A stretch of 38,881 bases of DNA. It comes from Candidatus Poribacteria bacterium. GTDB taxonomy: Bacteria; Poribacteria; WGA-4E; WGA-3G. Positions within the stretch are counted from its first letter, which is position 1. Each line of letters starts with the position of its first letter. Below, one piece after another: positions 1 through 7,835 of this stretch. The stretch spans positions 1-38,881 of the forward strand of contig JAJEIP010000112.1 in assembly GCA_022827885.1 (NCBI GenBank). The letters are read 5' to 3'. The position numbers and the translations under genes are program-made. Below the pieces are notes generated by a model. That model had not been told where the DNA came from. It made no database searches and saw only the letters and a list, made by a program, of their open reading frames with translations.

Positions 1-307
1 CATCGCTGAAAGTGCCATCACCGTTATTCCGATAGAGCGCATTTTTCGGTAACACCGCGTCCGATGTTGGTCGCACCAAAGCACTGTTGGCTATATAAAG
101 ATCTAACTTCCCATCGTTGTCGTAGTCGCACCACGCCGCCCCCGAACCCACGAGCGCAGGCACCACACGCAAGTTGATACCACCGGCGTGCTCAAAATGG
201 ATGCCCGCTTGTTCAGTGACATCCACAAATCGAATATCAGATGCGTAACTGCTCAAAATAAACGTAAGACTCAAGACCGCAATAGTGTCTCGCAACCGAT
301 GGTGCAT
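1..307 (-). CDS. FG-GAP/VCBS repeat secreted protein, N-terminal fragment
   Basis: This is a partial gene reading off the left edge: an ATG at 307 opens a frame with no stop to position 1 (102 codons). The first ~23 residues form a signal peptide (basic start, then a hydrophobic stretch ending SSYA), so the product is exported. Next comes DVTEQAGIHFEHAGG and then a Ca-binding FG-GAP/VCBS blade, WCDYDNDGKLDLYIAN, followed by NALYRNNGDGTFSD. This order is typical of CRTAC1/ASPIC-UnbV-like propeller proteins. An AGAGGA Shine-Dalgarno lies just upstream of the ATG. The gene diverges from the HNH gene. The family's C-terminal part is outside the window, so the exact subfamily cannot be set. Confidence 0.8.
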   Translation of the reverse strand, partial: MHHRLRDTIAVLSLTFILSSYASDIRFVDVTEQAGIHFEHAGGINLRVVPALVGSGAAWCDYDNDGKLDLYIANSALVRPTSDAVLPKNALYRNNGDGTFSD

Positions 308-473
308 TCAAATTCCTCTCAGATGAGAACTGTTCCACGCTTTCGCTGGTGAGGTTTCCACCCTCGTCTACCTAACTCGTGTTGTATAAACATTATACAC
401 AAAACCGTGCGTCAGGTGTATCTTTATTTTTTCTCCGCTACCGCCATTGGTGATGTTTCCGAACTCCGCTACT

Positions 474-494
474 CTGACAACTGATAACCGATAA
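474..494. repeat. heptanucleotide tandem repeat, three units
   Basis: Three consecutive 7-mers CTGACAA, CTGATAA and CCGATAA lie in the gap between the VCBS gene and the HNH gene, with a degenerate fourth unit after them. The same heptad family recurs at 4389-4409 and 15045-15086. Confidence 0.6.
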
Positions 495-509
495 CTCTTA
501 CAATTTTAG

Positions 510-538
510 TTGCAATTATACGAAAAATGTGTTAAAAT
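510..538 (+). promoter_or_regulatory. sigma-70 type promoter for the HNH-rnpA-yidD-yidC block
   Basis: TTGCAA (510-515) and TAAAAT (533-538) are separated by exactly 17 bp, about 45 bp before the HNH start. It is the only convincing promoter ahead of the rnpA cluster. Confidence 0.55.
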
Positions 539-584
539 TCATAAGAGTTAATGTGGTTAAAGTTAGTTGTCTAAGTTAGAGGGC

Positions 585-1103
585 ATGCAAGTGGAAATAT
601 CTGTTTTGGTACTTAACGCCAGCTACGAAGCAATCAACGTTTGTAACCTCAGGCGCGCTATGAAAATGGTCTTTAAGGGCACTGCACAGACTGAAGAAGT
701 CTCTGATGTTGAGATTCATTCACCCAGTGCTGCGATGAAAGTCCCACATGTAATTCGGTTAGTAAACTACGTCCACGTCCCGCGCAGCGTCGTCAAATTT
801 TCACGGAGGAATGTTCTTGTCCGCGACCAGTATACATGTCAATACTGTCATAGCGAGTTCCCAGCAGCGCAACTCACGATGGACCATGTGATACCCCTCT
901 CTCGCGGCGGAGAAACGACATGGGAGAACGTTGTGACGGCCTGCAAAAAGTGTAATAACAAAAAGGGCAGTAAGATGCTCTATGAAACGCGATGGAAACT
1001 GCAGCGTCAGCCGAAAACACCATCAATTTTGACCTATTTGCAACTCAATCGTCACTTTCGCGGATGCCACCCATCGTGGAGAAAATATCTGTATATCAAC
1101 TAA
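585..1103 (+). CDS. HNH endonuclease family protein
   Basis: A 172-aa protein whose N-terminal part (VLVLNASYEAINVCNLRRAM) is the signature of the widespread small HNH nuclease family. The nuclease core is at about 80-128: zinc ligands C85xxC88 and C120xxC123, the catalytic DH pair at 100-101, and an Asn near 115 in the TWENVV motif. Three starts are possible: TTG 567, ATG 585 and GTG 591. The AGAGGG at 578-583 is 7 nt before the GTG but only 1 nt before the ATG. ATG 585 is listed, and GTG 591 is a serious alternative. The gene ends 3 nt before rnpA, so the two are probably cotranscribed. It occupies the position where rpmH is usually found. The substrate is unknown. Confidence 0.88.
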   Translation: MQVEISVLVLNASYEAINVCNLRRAMKMVFKGTAQTEEVSDVEIHSPSAAMKVPHVIRLVNYVHVPRSVVKFSRRNVLVRDQYTCQYCHSEFPAAQLTMDHVIPLSRGGETTWENVVTACKKCNNKKGSKMLYETRWKLQRQPKTPSILTYLQLNRHFRGCHPSWRKYLYIN

Positions 1104-1106
1104 ATT

Positions 1107-1442
1107 ATGCACGATCCGAAAAAACTAAAAAAACGTTGGGAATTCCAGCGTGCCTATCAGAAAGGCAATAAGTATTGGAATCGCTATTTTGTGATATACG
1201 TCTTCCGCAACCATTTCAATAACCTCCGATTAGGAATAACCGTCAGTAAAAAAGTCGGAAAAAGCGTTCAGCGGAATCGGGTCAAAAGACTCATTCGCGA
1301 ATCGTTTCGGCAGTTACGCCCACGAATAAAAACTGAATATGACATTGTCGTCGTCGGAAGGACATCAGCTTGTCGACTCACGTGTCAAGAAACAAAAGAT
1401 GGATTGTTGCACCTTTTTCGGAAAGCATCTATTTTAATCTAA
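1107..1442 (+). CDS. rnpA: ribonuclease P protein component
   Basis: A 111-aa basic protein, the usual RnpA length. It binds RNase P RNA and supports 5' maturation of pre-tRNA. The family signature is present as GNKYWNRYFVIYV, LGITVSKKVGKSVQRNRVKRLIRESFR and DIVVVGRTSA, in the expected order. The RNR motif lies at about 65-75. It starts 3 nt after the HNH stop, and translational coupling is likely because the SD is weak. The next gene, yidD, follows after 145 bp. The rnpA-yidD-yidC-jag-mnmE order is one of the most conserved bacterial neighbourhoods, which supports the call. Confidence 0.96.
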   Translation: MHDPKKLKKRWEFQRAYQKGNKYWNRYFVIYVFRNHFNNLRLGITVSKKVGKSVQRNRVKRLIRESFRQLRPRIKTEYDIVVVGRTSACRLTCQETKDGLLHLFRKASILI

Positions 1443-1587
1443 GTTGCTACTTCAAACATGGGCGTTATTTTTATCACGCTCTGAGTTCCTAAAGAGAGTC
1501 CCTCGGGTGTTCGTAGGCGTTGACCCGCGGATAAGAAAATTACCTGAAAGTCCGAGCGAGGCGACGGATGTGTAGAAGGATAGAGGT

Positions 1588-1869
1588 GTGCCACATTGTA
1601 AGCACTGCGAAGAAAATATAAATCAAGAGGGAAGCCAGCGGATACGCAGTAAATTGGATGGGACGGTGATACTTCTACAGCCCATCCGCTTTTATCGACG
1701 CTTTATTTCGCCGTTCTTACCACCGTCCTGCCGCTTTTATCCGACATGCTCACAATATGCCCTCCAAGCGTTAAAACGCTACGGTGTCTTCAAAGGGTGC
1801 TGGCTAACAATTAAACGACTTTCGAAATGTCACCCTTATCATCCCGGAGGCTTTGACCCTCTAAAATAG
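1588..1869 (+). CDS. yidD: membrane protein insertion efficiency factor YidD
   Basis: A 93-aa protein. YidD is a small, peripherally membrane-bound protein that assists YidC-dependent insertion. The diagnostic core runs from about residue 31: [27 protein letters not shown], then [26 protein letters not shown], with the conserved three Cys and HPGG. The first ~25 residues (with a CKHC) are an extension unlike typical YidD. However, the GTG at 1588 has AAGGA 7 nt upstream, and an in-frame TAG at 1573-1575 rules out an earlier start. A GTG at 1666 would give a conventional-length protein and cannot be excluded. Confidence 0.93.
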   Translation: MPHCKHCEENINQEGSQRIRSKLDGTVILLQPIRFYRRFISPFLPPSCRFYPTCSQYALQALKRYGVFKGCWLTIKRLSKCHPYHPGGFDPLK

Positions 1870-1934
1870 CAGGATAAACTTCACTAATTAATATATTTTT
1901 AAGAGACACCAAAGATGAGGAGCGTCTAATCTCA

Positions 1935-3758
1935 ATGGGAGTACGTTATATTCTTGCATTGGTTCTGATGATCGCAGTGATGATCGGATGGAGCCTATTT
2001 TTCGGCAAACGTTTTGCCCCGCAACCCGAGGAACCCACAACTACCGAGACCCCAGCAGCGCCCAGTCCAAGTGAGGCACAATCGGGCACTGCGACACACG
2101 GAACACTCGATGGAACCGATGCGTCTGTGAGTTCTGACCTTTGGACACCCGTTGAGGAAAGTCCAGATGACGCAAAAGTCAACGTCCAAACCGATAACTA
2201 CACTATTGTTTTTAACGAGAAACTCGCAATCCCTAAACAGTGGCAATTAAATCATTTTCCAGACAGGACGGACGCCGACAAAACCCCTTTAAACCTGATT
2301 CCTGAAGACGCACTCAACTGCCTCGCACTTCGGTTTGGCAATTCGCAGCTTCAACTCGATTCACTCCGTGTCAGGTGGAAGGCTGACAAACCCGAAGTTA
2401 ACATCACGAATGGACAAAATGCTGATACACTCATCTTCAGGGCACCAATCGGAGAAAAATTACGAGTCGCAAAGCAGTTCATCTTCAATCCGGACAACTA
2501 CTTCGTTGATATGACGCTAACCTTCCAAAATGTCTCTGATGAACCGCTGCTTATGGGGGGAACCGAACCCGCAAATGGATACCAACTTCAGTGGGGACGA
2601 GGTATGAATGCCGATCTGCTCCCACATGAAAAAAAGAGCGGCAAACGTGGGCGACGCGGCAGTGAAGGCGCAAAAGCGTATATCGGTGAAGACAAACCGA
2701 GGCGTGAACTCAAATCTGAGCGGGCGTTAGCCACGGTCCTCTGGGCTGGCATGGACAGCCAGTACTTCAGCGCATTGATGATTCCGGATCAGCAGCTGGC
2801 CGCTACCTATAAATTTATAGAGACACCACAGACAGATGTTACAACCGATATTGCTGTCACCGCACCAACAGAGACCGCCGCACTCGTCGTACCGAGTTTT
2901 TATCTCGCACCACAGGAAAAGAAAACGCATGTTTTTCGGCTCTATGTTGGTCCGAAGGACGATACAATCCTAAAAAGTATAGAGGCACCGAATGCACCTG
3001 AAAACCCAGTGCGCCTCTCGAAAATCATTGACTTCGGGTTCTTCTGGCCCCTCGCATGGGGAATGCTCTGGATATTTAAAGGGTTTCACAGTGTCGTTGG
3101 AAACTACGGTATCGCGATTATCCTCCTGACTGCTTTGGTGAAAATTATTTCTTACCCCTTCACACGCAAAGCACATAAATCTATGAAGGAGATGCAGAGA
3201 CTTCAGCCACAGTTGGTGGAATTGAAGGAGAAATACAGGGATGACCCGCAGAAACTCAATCGCGCCACGATGAGACTCTACAAGGAACACGGTGTCAACC
3301 CGTTAGGGGGTTGTATACCATGGCTTCCACAAATTCCTATTTTTTGGGCACTCTTCGCACTTCTTGGAAGCGCAGTGGAACTCCGTGGAGCACCCTTCCT
3401 TTTATGGATTGATGACCTGTCTGCTCCTGACACTTTAATCGAACTGCCTTTCACGATTCCATTGATTGTCACGCAAATAGATGCTGTCCGCCTATTACCT
3501 ATAATAAACGGCTTAACAACCTGGCTCCAACAGAAATTCGTCGGCAATATGGCACCAACAACGGACAACATGCAAGCGAAATTAATGCAGTTTATGCCCC
3601 TCATTTTTATCTTCATCTTTTATAACTGGGCATCTGGGTTTGTGTTGTATTGGTTGTGTAATAATGTCTTCACGATAGCACAACAATACTTACAAAACCG
3701 AACCGAGACTGACGAGGATCAATCCACACCAGCAGACAGGAAAAAAAGGAAAAATTAA
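1935..3758 (+). CDS. yidC: membrane protein insertase YidC/Oxa1
   Basis: A 607-aa inner-membrane insertase. The N-terminal signal anchor is at about 5-24. A low-complexity Pro/Thr/Ser/Glu linker (~28-75) leads into the large periplasmic beta-supersandwich domain. The conserved five-helix insertase core begins near residue 365 with FFWPLAWGMLWIFKGFH and continues with GNYGIAIILLTALVKIISYPFT, MKEMQRLQPQLVELKEKY, GGCIPWLPQIPIFWALF and the last helix YNWASGFVLYWLCNN. The basic tail (ADRKKRKN) fits ribosome contact. AGGAG at 1918-1922 is 12 nt before the ATG. Only 1 nt separates it from jag. Confidence 0.97.
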   Translation: MGVRYILALVLMIAVMIGWSLFFGKRFAPQPEEPTTTETPAAPSPSEAQSGTATHGTLDGTDASVSSDLWTPVEESPDDAKVNVQTDNYTIVFNEKLAIPKQWQLNHFPDRTDADKTPLNLIPEDALNCLALRFGNSQLQLDSLRVRWKADKPEVNITNGQNADTLIFRAPIGEKLRVAKQFIFNPDNYFVDMTLTFQNVSDEPLLMGGTEPANGYQLQWGRGMNADLLPHEKKSGKRGRRGSEGAKAYIGEDKPRRELKSERALATVLWAGMDSQYFSALMIPDQQLAATYKFIETPQTDVTTDIAVTAPTETAALVVPSFYLAPQEKKTHVFRLYVGPKDDTILKSIEAPNAPENPVRLSKIIDFGFFWPLAWGMLWIFKGFHSVVGNYGIAIILLTALVKIISYPFTRKAHKSMKEMQRLQPQLVELKEKYRDDPQKLNRATMRLYKEHGVNPLGGCIPWLPQIPIFWALFALLGSAVELRGAPFLLWIDDLSAPDTLIELPFTIPLIVTQIDAVRLLPIINGLTTWLQQKFVGNMAPTTDNMQAKLMQFMPLIFIFIFYNWASGFVLYWLCNNVFTIAQQYLQNRTETDEDQSTPADRKKRKN

Positions 3759-3759
3759 A

Positions 3760-4383
3760 ATGCAGCACTATATCGAAACCGAAGGCGATACTGTGGAAGA
3801 AGCAATTGAACACGCCCTCACCGAACTTGAAGCAACTCGCGATCAAGTCACGATTGACATCGTCAGCGAACCTACGAAAGGGATTTTAAACTTCGGTGCT
3901 AAACCCGCCAAGGTCCGCGCAACGCTCAAACAGGATGTCTCTTCCGCACCGGAGACGATTCTAAAGGAAATGCTCAACCGGATGGGAATCGACGCGGAGG
4001 TTGAATCGAGTTTTGTTGACGGAAGCATACACCTCAATATTGCCACCGACAGTCCTGCCCTGCTCATCGGGAAACACGGGCAAACCCTTGATGCAATCGA
4101 ACGTTTGCTTAATTGTATCGTCAACAAGGCCTCACTTGTAAAAAGACGCGTTTTCGTCAACACGGAGGGCTATCGAGAACGCCGGGAAGAACGACTCGTC
4201 GAAATGGCACACCAAGTCGCTGAAAAGGTCAGGTATACGGATCGGGAAGTCGTCTTGGCACCGATGTCCGCACGCGATCGTCGTATCATTCATGTTACCT
4301 TAAAGGGAGACGACGTTGTGTCTACCTACAGCCAAGGCGAGGGTGAAATGCGACGCGTCGTCGTCACAACACAACAACCTTAA
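3760..4383 (+). CDS. jag: Jag/KhpB RNA-binding protein (Jag_N-KH-R3H)
   Basis: A 207-aa protein of the Jag/SpoIIIJ-associated (KhpB) family. The Jag_N domain is at about 1-50 (ETEGDTVEEAIEHALTELE, GILNFGAKPAKV). The KH domain follows with its GxxG loop in LIGKHGQTLDAIERLLN. The C-terminal R3H domain ends ARDRRIIHVTLKGDDVVSTYSQGEGEMRRVVV. It starts 1 nt after the yidC stop and its purine-rich SD sits in the last yidC codons, so translation is probably coupled. KhpB proteins bind RNA and affect cell elongation and division in Gram-positives; the role here is unknown. Confidence 0.93.
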   Translation: MQHYIETEGDTVEEAIEHALTELEATRDQVTIDIVSEPTKGILNFGAKPAKVRATLKQDVSSAPETILKEMLNRMGIDAEVESSFVDGSIHLNIATDSPALLIGKHGQTLDAIERLLNCIVNKASLVKRRVFVNTEGYRERREERLVEMAHQVAEKVRYTDREVVLAPMSARDRRIIHVTLKGDDVVSTYSQGEGEMRRVVVTTQQP

Positions 4384-4388
4384 AGGCG

Positions 4389-4409
4389 TTACTGAAAACT
4401 GATAACTAT
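4389..4409. repeat. heptanucleotide repeat in the jag-mnmE gap
   Basis: Units TTACTGA, AAACTGA and a degenerate TAACTAT fill nearly the whole 29-bp space between jag and mnmE. They match the heptad family at 474 and 15045. Confidence 0.5.
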
Positions 4410-4412
4410 TCT

Positions 4413-5801
4413 ATGAAGTTCCACGATACGATTGCAGCCATCGCCACAGCACGCGGTGAAGCCGGCATCGGCATCGTCCGAGTGAGTGGGGACCTTGCCC
4501 GACCGATTGCTGCTGAATTGTTCCAATCACCGCGCGGTGTGTCTCCCAAAGAGCTATCAACGCATACACTTACTTATGGACACGTCATAGATACAAACGC
4601 ATCCGATGAAGTCATTGACGAAGTGCTACTCGGTATCATGCACGCACCGAACACATATACCGGTGAAGACATCGTCGAATTTAACTGCCACGGCGGAATC
4701 CTGACGCTCACGGCAGTGCTGGACCTGGTGGTAAAAAGCGGGGCACGGGTCGCCGAACCCGGAGAATTTACAAAACGTGCCTTTCTCAACGGAAGACTGG
4801 ATTTAGCACAAGCGGAGGCAGTTGCCGAACTCATCGCCTCGAAAACAGATCTCAGCCGAAAGATCGCTATAGACGCACTCGCCGGAAAACTCTCTGATAC
4901 TGTCAATTCTCTCAGCAATCGACTCGCTGACTTGCTCGCAGAAATTGAAGCTTCCATCGACTTCCCGGAGGAAGATCTGGATTTCATGAAGGTGGAAACG
5001 CAACTTGAAGCGGCGCGTGCTGTTCAGAACGACTTAACGACTCTCCTCGACACCGCCGACGAGGGTAGAATTATCGCGGAAGGGGTTAATGTCGCTATAC
5101 TCGGGAAACCCAACGTTGGCAAATCAAGCCTGCTCAATGCAATCGTTGGTGCGACACGTGCAATCGTTACAGATATACCCGGCACAACACGCGATACAAT
5201 TGAGGAAACGATTAATGTCAAGGGCATCCCGTTGAAACTTATTGACACCGCTGGAATTCGACAGACAGATGACATTGTAGAGCAACAAGGCGTTGAACGG
5301 AGCAAAGCGGTGATTGATAGGGCGGAGTTACTACTGTTGATGTTCGATGCTTCGCAACCCCTGAACAACGCAGATCTGGAACTCTTACAGATAGCGCAGT
5401 CAGCCAAAGCAATTCTTATTCTCAACAAGGTGGATCTACCAGTTGTGACACCCGCAACGGCATTGCTTGTGCACTGTCCTAAAAAACGGATTGTTGAGAC
5501 AGCGATTCCTGAGGACAAAGGACTTGATGCCCTAAAGTCTACGATCTGTAAAGAATTACTGGGAGGCGAATTAAGTGTCGGTGAATCCCCTATTGTGACA
5601 AACGCTCGCCACCAAGAAGCGCTCCGACGCGCGAATGAAGGACTCTATTATGCGATAGAGAGTCTCGAAAACGGTATGCCTCCTGATCTCGTTGCTGTTG
5701 ATCTGCGGATCACTTTAGACGGTCTTGGAGATATCGTTGGTAAGACGACAACTGAAGATATTTTGGATAGAATCTTCTCTCAGTTCTGCGTCGGAAAATA
5801 A
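4413..5801 (+). CDS. mnmE: tRNA modification GTPase MnmE
   Basis: A 462-aa protein. With MnmG it installs the cmnm5 group on wobble U34 of certain tRNAs. The N-terminal folate-binding domain ([22 protein letters not shown]) is followed by a helical domain. The inserted G domain has a P-loop GKPNVGKSS at about 230, G2 in [10 protein letters not shown]3 DTAG near 279 and NKVD near 338. The C-terminus FCVGK carries the family's conserved Cys. It closes the rnpA-yidD-yidC-jag-mnmE block. mnmG does not follow. Confidence 0.97.
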   Translation: MKFHDTIAAIATARGEAGIGIVRVSGDLARPIAAELFQSPRGVSPKELSTHTLTYGHVIDTNASDEVIDEVLLGIMHAPNTYTGEDIVEFNCHGGILTLTAVLDLVVKSGARVAEPGEFTKRAFLNGRLDLAQAEAVAELIASKTDLSRKIAIDALAGKLSDTVNSLSNRLADLLAEIEASIDFPEEDLDFMKVETQLEAARAVQNDLTTLLDTADEGRIIAEGVNVAILGKPNVGKSSLLNAIVGATRAIVTDIPGTTRDTIEETINVKGIPLKLIDTAGIRQTDDIVEQQGVERSKAVIDRAELLLLMFDASQPLNNADLELLQIAQSAKAILILNKVDLPVVTPATALLVHCPKKRIVETAIPEDKGLDALKSTICKELLGGELSVGESPIVTNARHQEALRRANEGLYYAIESLENGMPPDLVAVDLRITLDGLGDIVGKTTTEDILDRIFSQFCVGK

Positions 5802-5830
5802 AAAAATGAGAACTTTTATCGTGATTAGGT

Positions 5831-5874
5831 GTGTCTATTTCCTGCAGGCGAGCAGAGGAAATCATTTTGGACAC
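5831..5874 (+). promoter_or_regulatory. nested inverted repeat upstream of the zinc-ribbon gene
   Basis: Outer arms GTGTC (5831-5835) and GACAC (5870-5874) enclose inner arms ATTTCCT (5837-5843) and AGGAAAT (5856-5862). The structure sits between the mnmE stop and the SD at 5883. It could be a terminator without a U tract or a leader element. No known riboswitch is recognised. Confidence 0.4.
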
Positions 5875-5895
5875 AACATCACAAAGGAGTGAGTC

Positions 5896-6096
5896 ATGTT
5901 GGGAGCAAAACAACAGTGGTGCCCGCGCTGTCAAAGGCACGTCCAAACTGAACAGAAGCAATCCTACATTGGCAGACAGAAAGAGCTCGTCAGGATTATT
6001 ATTACCTGTTTCAAGTGTCGAACAACGCTGTCGAGCAAAACAACCAGCGCAGCCGCGCTTGAGCAGAGCGGAGAAGAGGCACCAACGCCACAGTAG
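5896..6096 (+). CDS. small zinc-ribbon protein
   Basis: A 66-aa ORF with a strong Shine-Dalgarno (AAAGGAG at 5883-5889, 6 nt before the ATG), which decides the start. Two CxxC knuckles, C9-P-R-C12 and C38-F-K-C41, are about 25 residues apart and should form one zinc ribbon. The tail from about 46 is Ala/Ser/Glu-rich and probably disordered. No membrane segment is visible. It lies between mnmE and the Sec-type thioredoxin gene on the same strand. The function is unknown; a nucleic-acid or ribosome-associated zinc ribbon is possible, but nothing in the sequence decides it. Confidence 0.72.
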   Translation: MLGAKQQWCPRCQRHVQTEQKQSYIGRQKELVRIIITCFKCRTTLSSKTTSAAALEQSGEEAPTPQ

Positions 6097-6117
6097 GGCA
6101 AATGTGCAATAATACTG

Positions 6118-6145
6118 TTGAAATGAATGAAATCGTAAATAAAAT
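6118..6145 (+). promoter_or_regulatory. possible sigma-70 promoter for the thioredoxin-TPR gene
   Basis: TTGAAA (6118-6123) and TAAAAT (6140-6145) are 16 bp apart, 33 bp before the ATG of the Sec-type thioredoxin. Confidence 0.4.
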
Positions 6146-6178
6146 AAGACGTTATTCAACTAAAAAAGGAGAAGATTG

Positions 6179-7093
6179 ATGTTCAATTCTGTTTTTCGCC
6201 GCATATCACTCGGTGTTCTGCTGCTGATGGTAGGCACTGTCCCTGCACTCATCGCGAACGACGAAATTAAATGGGAAAAAACGCTTGAGGACAGCATGAC
6301 AAAAGCCGAAAAGACCGGCAAACCGATGATGATGGACTTCTATACCGATTGGTGAGGGTTCTGTAAGCGGCTGGATGCCGAAACGTTCACGGATGCACAC
6401 ATTATCGAGCTTTCTGAGAAGTTTGTTCCCGTCAAAGTGAATCCCGAAGATAAGAATTATCCACTCAATGAAGAGACACGGAGTCGGTACGGGGTCACTG
6501 CTTACCCAGCAGTCCTGTTCGTCAGTCCAGATGGAGGTCTCATCCAAAGGGCTTCAGGATTTCTCACACCGGAACAGTTTTCACCGATTATGCAAGATGC
6601 GTTGGCAAAAGAGGAAGTCTTTTCAGAGAAACTCGACGAACTCCAGAAGAAGCCGGACGATGCCAAACTCAACGCTCAAGTCGCGCTGACCTACATTGAA
6701 CGGAACCAGCTTGAAAAAGCAGTCTCGTTCAGTGAGAAAGCGTTTGAGCATGATCCGAAAAATCGCACGAAACTCCTCCCCGACCTACACAACCGATTGG
6801 GACTCGCTTACGGCGGATTGGTTGAAAAGGCGATGCTTGAAAACACCGAAGAAGCGGAGACGCACTTTCAAAAGGCTGTCTCTCACTTCAAAACCGTCAT
6901 AGATACGTACCCGAAAAGCAAGTCACATGAACCCGCCCAATACTATCTCGGCGTAACGTACGCCATCAAAGGAAATTTTGAAGATGCGATCGCCGTGCTT
7001 GAGAAGTTATCCCACCATGCTAAGGATAAGAACATAAGGCAAAACGCTGAGGCGATGCTGGAACGCGTCAAAGATTTGGCGAGTTCAAACTAA
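6179..7093 (+). CDS. secreted thioredoxin-TPR protein with in-frame TGA (candidate selenoprotein)
   Basis: The frame from ATG 6179 runs 58 codons to a TGA at 6353-6355 and continues in frame to TAA at 7093 (304 aa if the TGA is decoded). AGGAG at 6167-6171 is 7 nt before the ATG. Residues 1-26 are a signal peptide. The thioredoxin fold reads MMMDFYTDW-(TGA)-GFCKRLDAETF, so the TGA falls exactly where the first active-site Cys of W-C-x-x-C belongs, and the second (C62) is intact. The cis-Pro motif TAYPAVLFV and three or so TPR units (from ~150) follow. Codon and protein quality are the same on both sides. A SECIS-like hairpin begins 13 nt after the TGA. A gene caller would report only a truncated protein from GTG 6437. 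Alternatives are a nonsense mutation or a base error. Confidence 0.75.
6368..6380 (+). promoter_or_regulatory. bacterial SECIS-like hairpin after the in-frame TGA
   Basis: CGGC (6368-6371) pairs with GCCG (6377-6380) around a TGGAT loop whose two G are 18-19 nt after the TGA. A possible lower stem is TGT (6362-6364) with ACG (6383-6385). A small apical loop with G in its first two positions at this distance fits the bacterial SECIS consensus. The four-pair core is short. Confidence 0.5.
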
Positions 7094-7103
7094 CAATTTC
7101 TGG

Positions 7104-7127
7104 TAGGTGCGGTTCAAACCGCACCTA
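7104..7127. repeat. palindromic repeat, copy 1 (GGTGCGGTT type)
   Basis: Perfect 11-bp arms TAGGTGCGGTT and AACCGCACCTA surround a 2-nt centre between the converging thioredoxin and rluB-type genes, overlapping the stop of the latter. A second copy with 9-bp arms is at 17915-17935. It has no T run, so termination is uncertain. Confidence 0.7.
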
Positions 7128-7835
7128 TAACATCAACGCAGAGATCTCCTCTGCGGTTAGGCGTCGATACTGTCCAGACGGAAGAGTCCCTAACCGTAAA
7201 TTGCCGATTCGGACCCGCTTCAAACGGATGACTGGGTGTCCAACGGCTTTGAACATTAAACGTACCTGCCGTTTCTTTCCCTCGTGGATCACGACCTCAA
7301 ATTTCGCTGTCGCGTCATCTTTACTGACTCTTAAACGCTTGACCCGCGCCGGTGCCGTTCTTCCGCTCGGAATTGTGATCCCTTCACGCAGCCGTTGAAC
7401 CGCTTTGTCACAGGGCATCCCCTTCACCCATACGAGGTAAGCTTTCTCTACTTCATGGCTCGGATGTAGCAATCGATAGGCAAAGTTTCCGTCGTTTGTG
7501 AAGAGGAGGAGTCCTTCGGTCTCCAAATCCAAGCGTCCGACAGGATAGATGGTGTCGGACAAGTCCGAGACGAGATCCATGACGGTAGGTCTCCCGCGTT
7601 CATCGTGGCGCGTCGTTAGACACCCTCCGGGTTTGTTCAGCATTAGGTAGATGTGTTCTGTTAACGGTTCAACCTGTTTCCCCTCAAATTCAATAGTATC
7701 GATTCCCACTTTAATCGGGTGTCCCGGGACCAAAACGGGTTCGCCGTTGACAGTGACTAAACCGGCATGGATGCTCTTTTTTACTGACCGCCGCGAGGCG
7801 ATCCCTGAGGTAGCAATATACTTTTCGAGTCTCAT
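7125..7835 (-). CDS. 23S/16S rRNA pseudouridine synthase, RluB/RsuA family
   Basis: A 236-aa enzyme isomerising a uridine of rRNA to pseudouridine. The N-terminal S4 RNA-binding domain is at about 1-60 (MRLEKYIATSGIASRRSVKKSIHAGLVTVNG). The catalytic domain carries MLNKPGG and the RluB/RsuA active-site motif GRLDLETEGLLLFTNDG, whose first Asp is the nucleophile, and later HEGKKRQVRLMFKAVGHPV. The ATG at 7835 overlaps the stop of the upstream HAD gene as ATGA, so this start is preferred to one five codons earlier. It is last in the GDH-pdxJ-HAD-rluB operon. RluB, RluE, RluF and RsuA cannot be told apart here. Confidence 0.92.
   Translation of the reverse strand: MRLEKYIATSGIASRRSVKKSIHAGLVTVNGEPVLVPGHPIKVGIDTIEFEGKQVEPLTEHIYLMLNKPGGCLTTRHDERGRPTVMDLVSDLSDTIYPVGRLDLETEGLLLFTNDGNFAYRLLHPSHEVEKAYLVWVKGMPCDKAVQRLREGITIPSGRTAPARVKRLRVSKDDATAKFEVVIHEGKKRQVRLMFKAVGHPVIRLKRVRIGNLRLGTLPSGQYRRLTAEEISALML

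Noticed and set aside
1536-1560. A stretch resembling the RNase P RNA conserved core (TGAAAGTCCGAGC) next to rnpA
   Set aside because: The other conserved regions of RNase P RNA, including the 3' core, are absent, and the spacer is only 145 bp. Probably chance.
6437-7093. Taking the gene as an independent 218-aa TPR protein starting at GTG 6437
   Set aside because: There is no SD at 6437, and the upstream frame encodes the missing signal peptide and thioredoxin half with a good SD. A single gene with a recoded TGA explains more.
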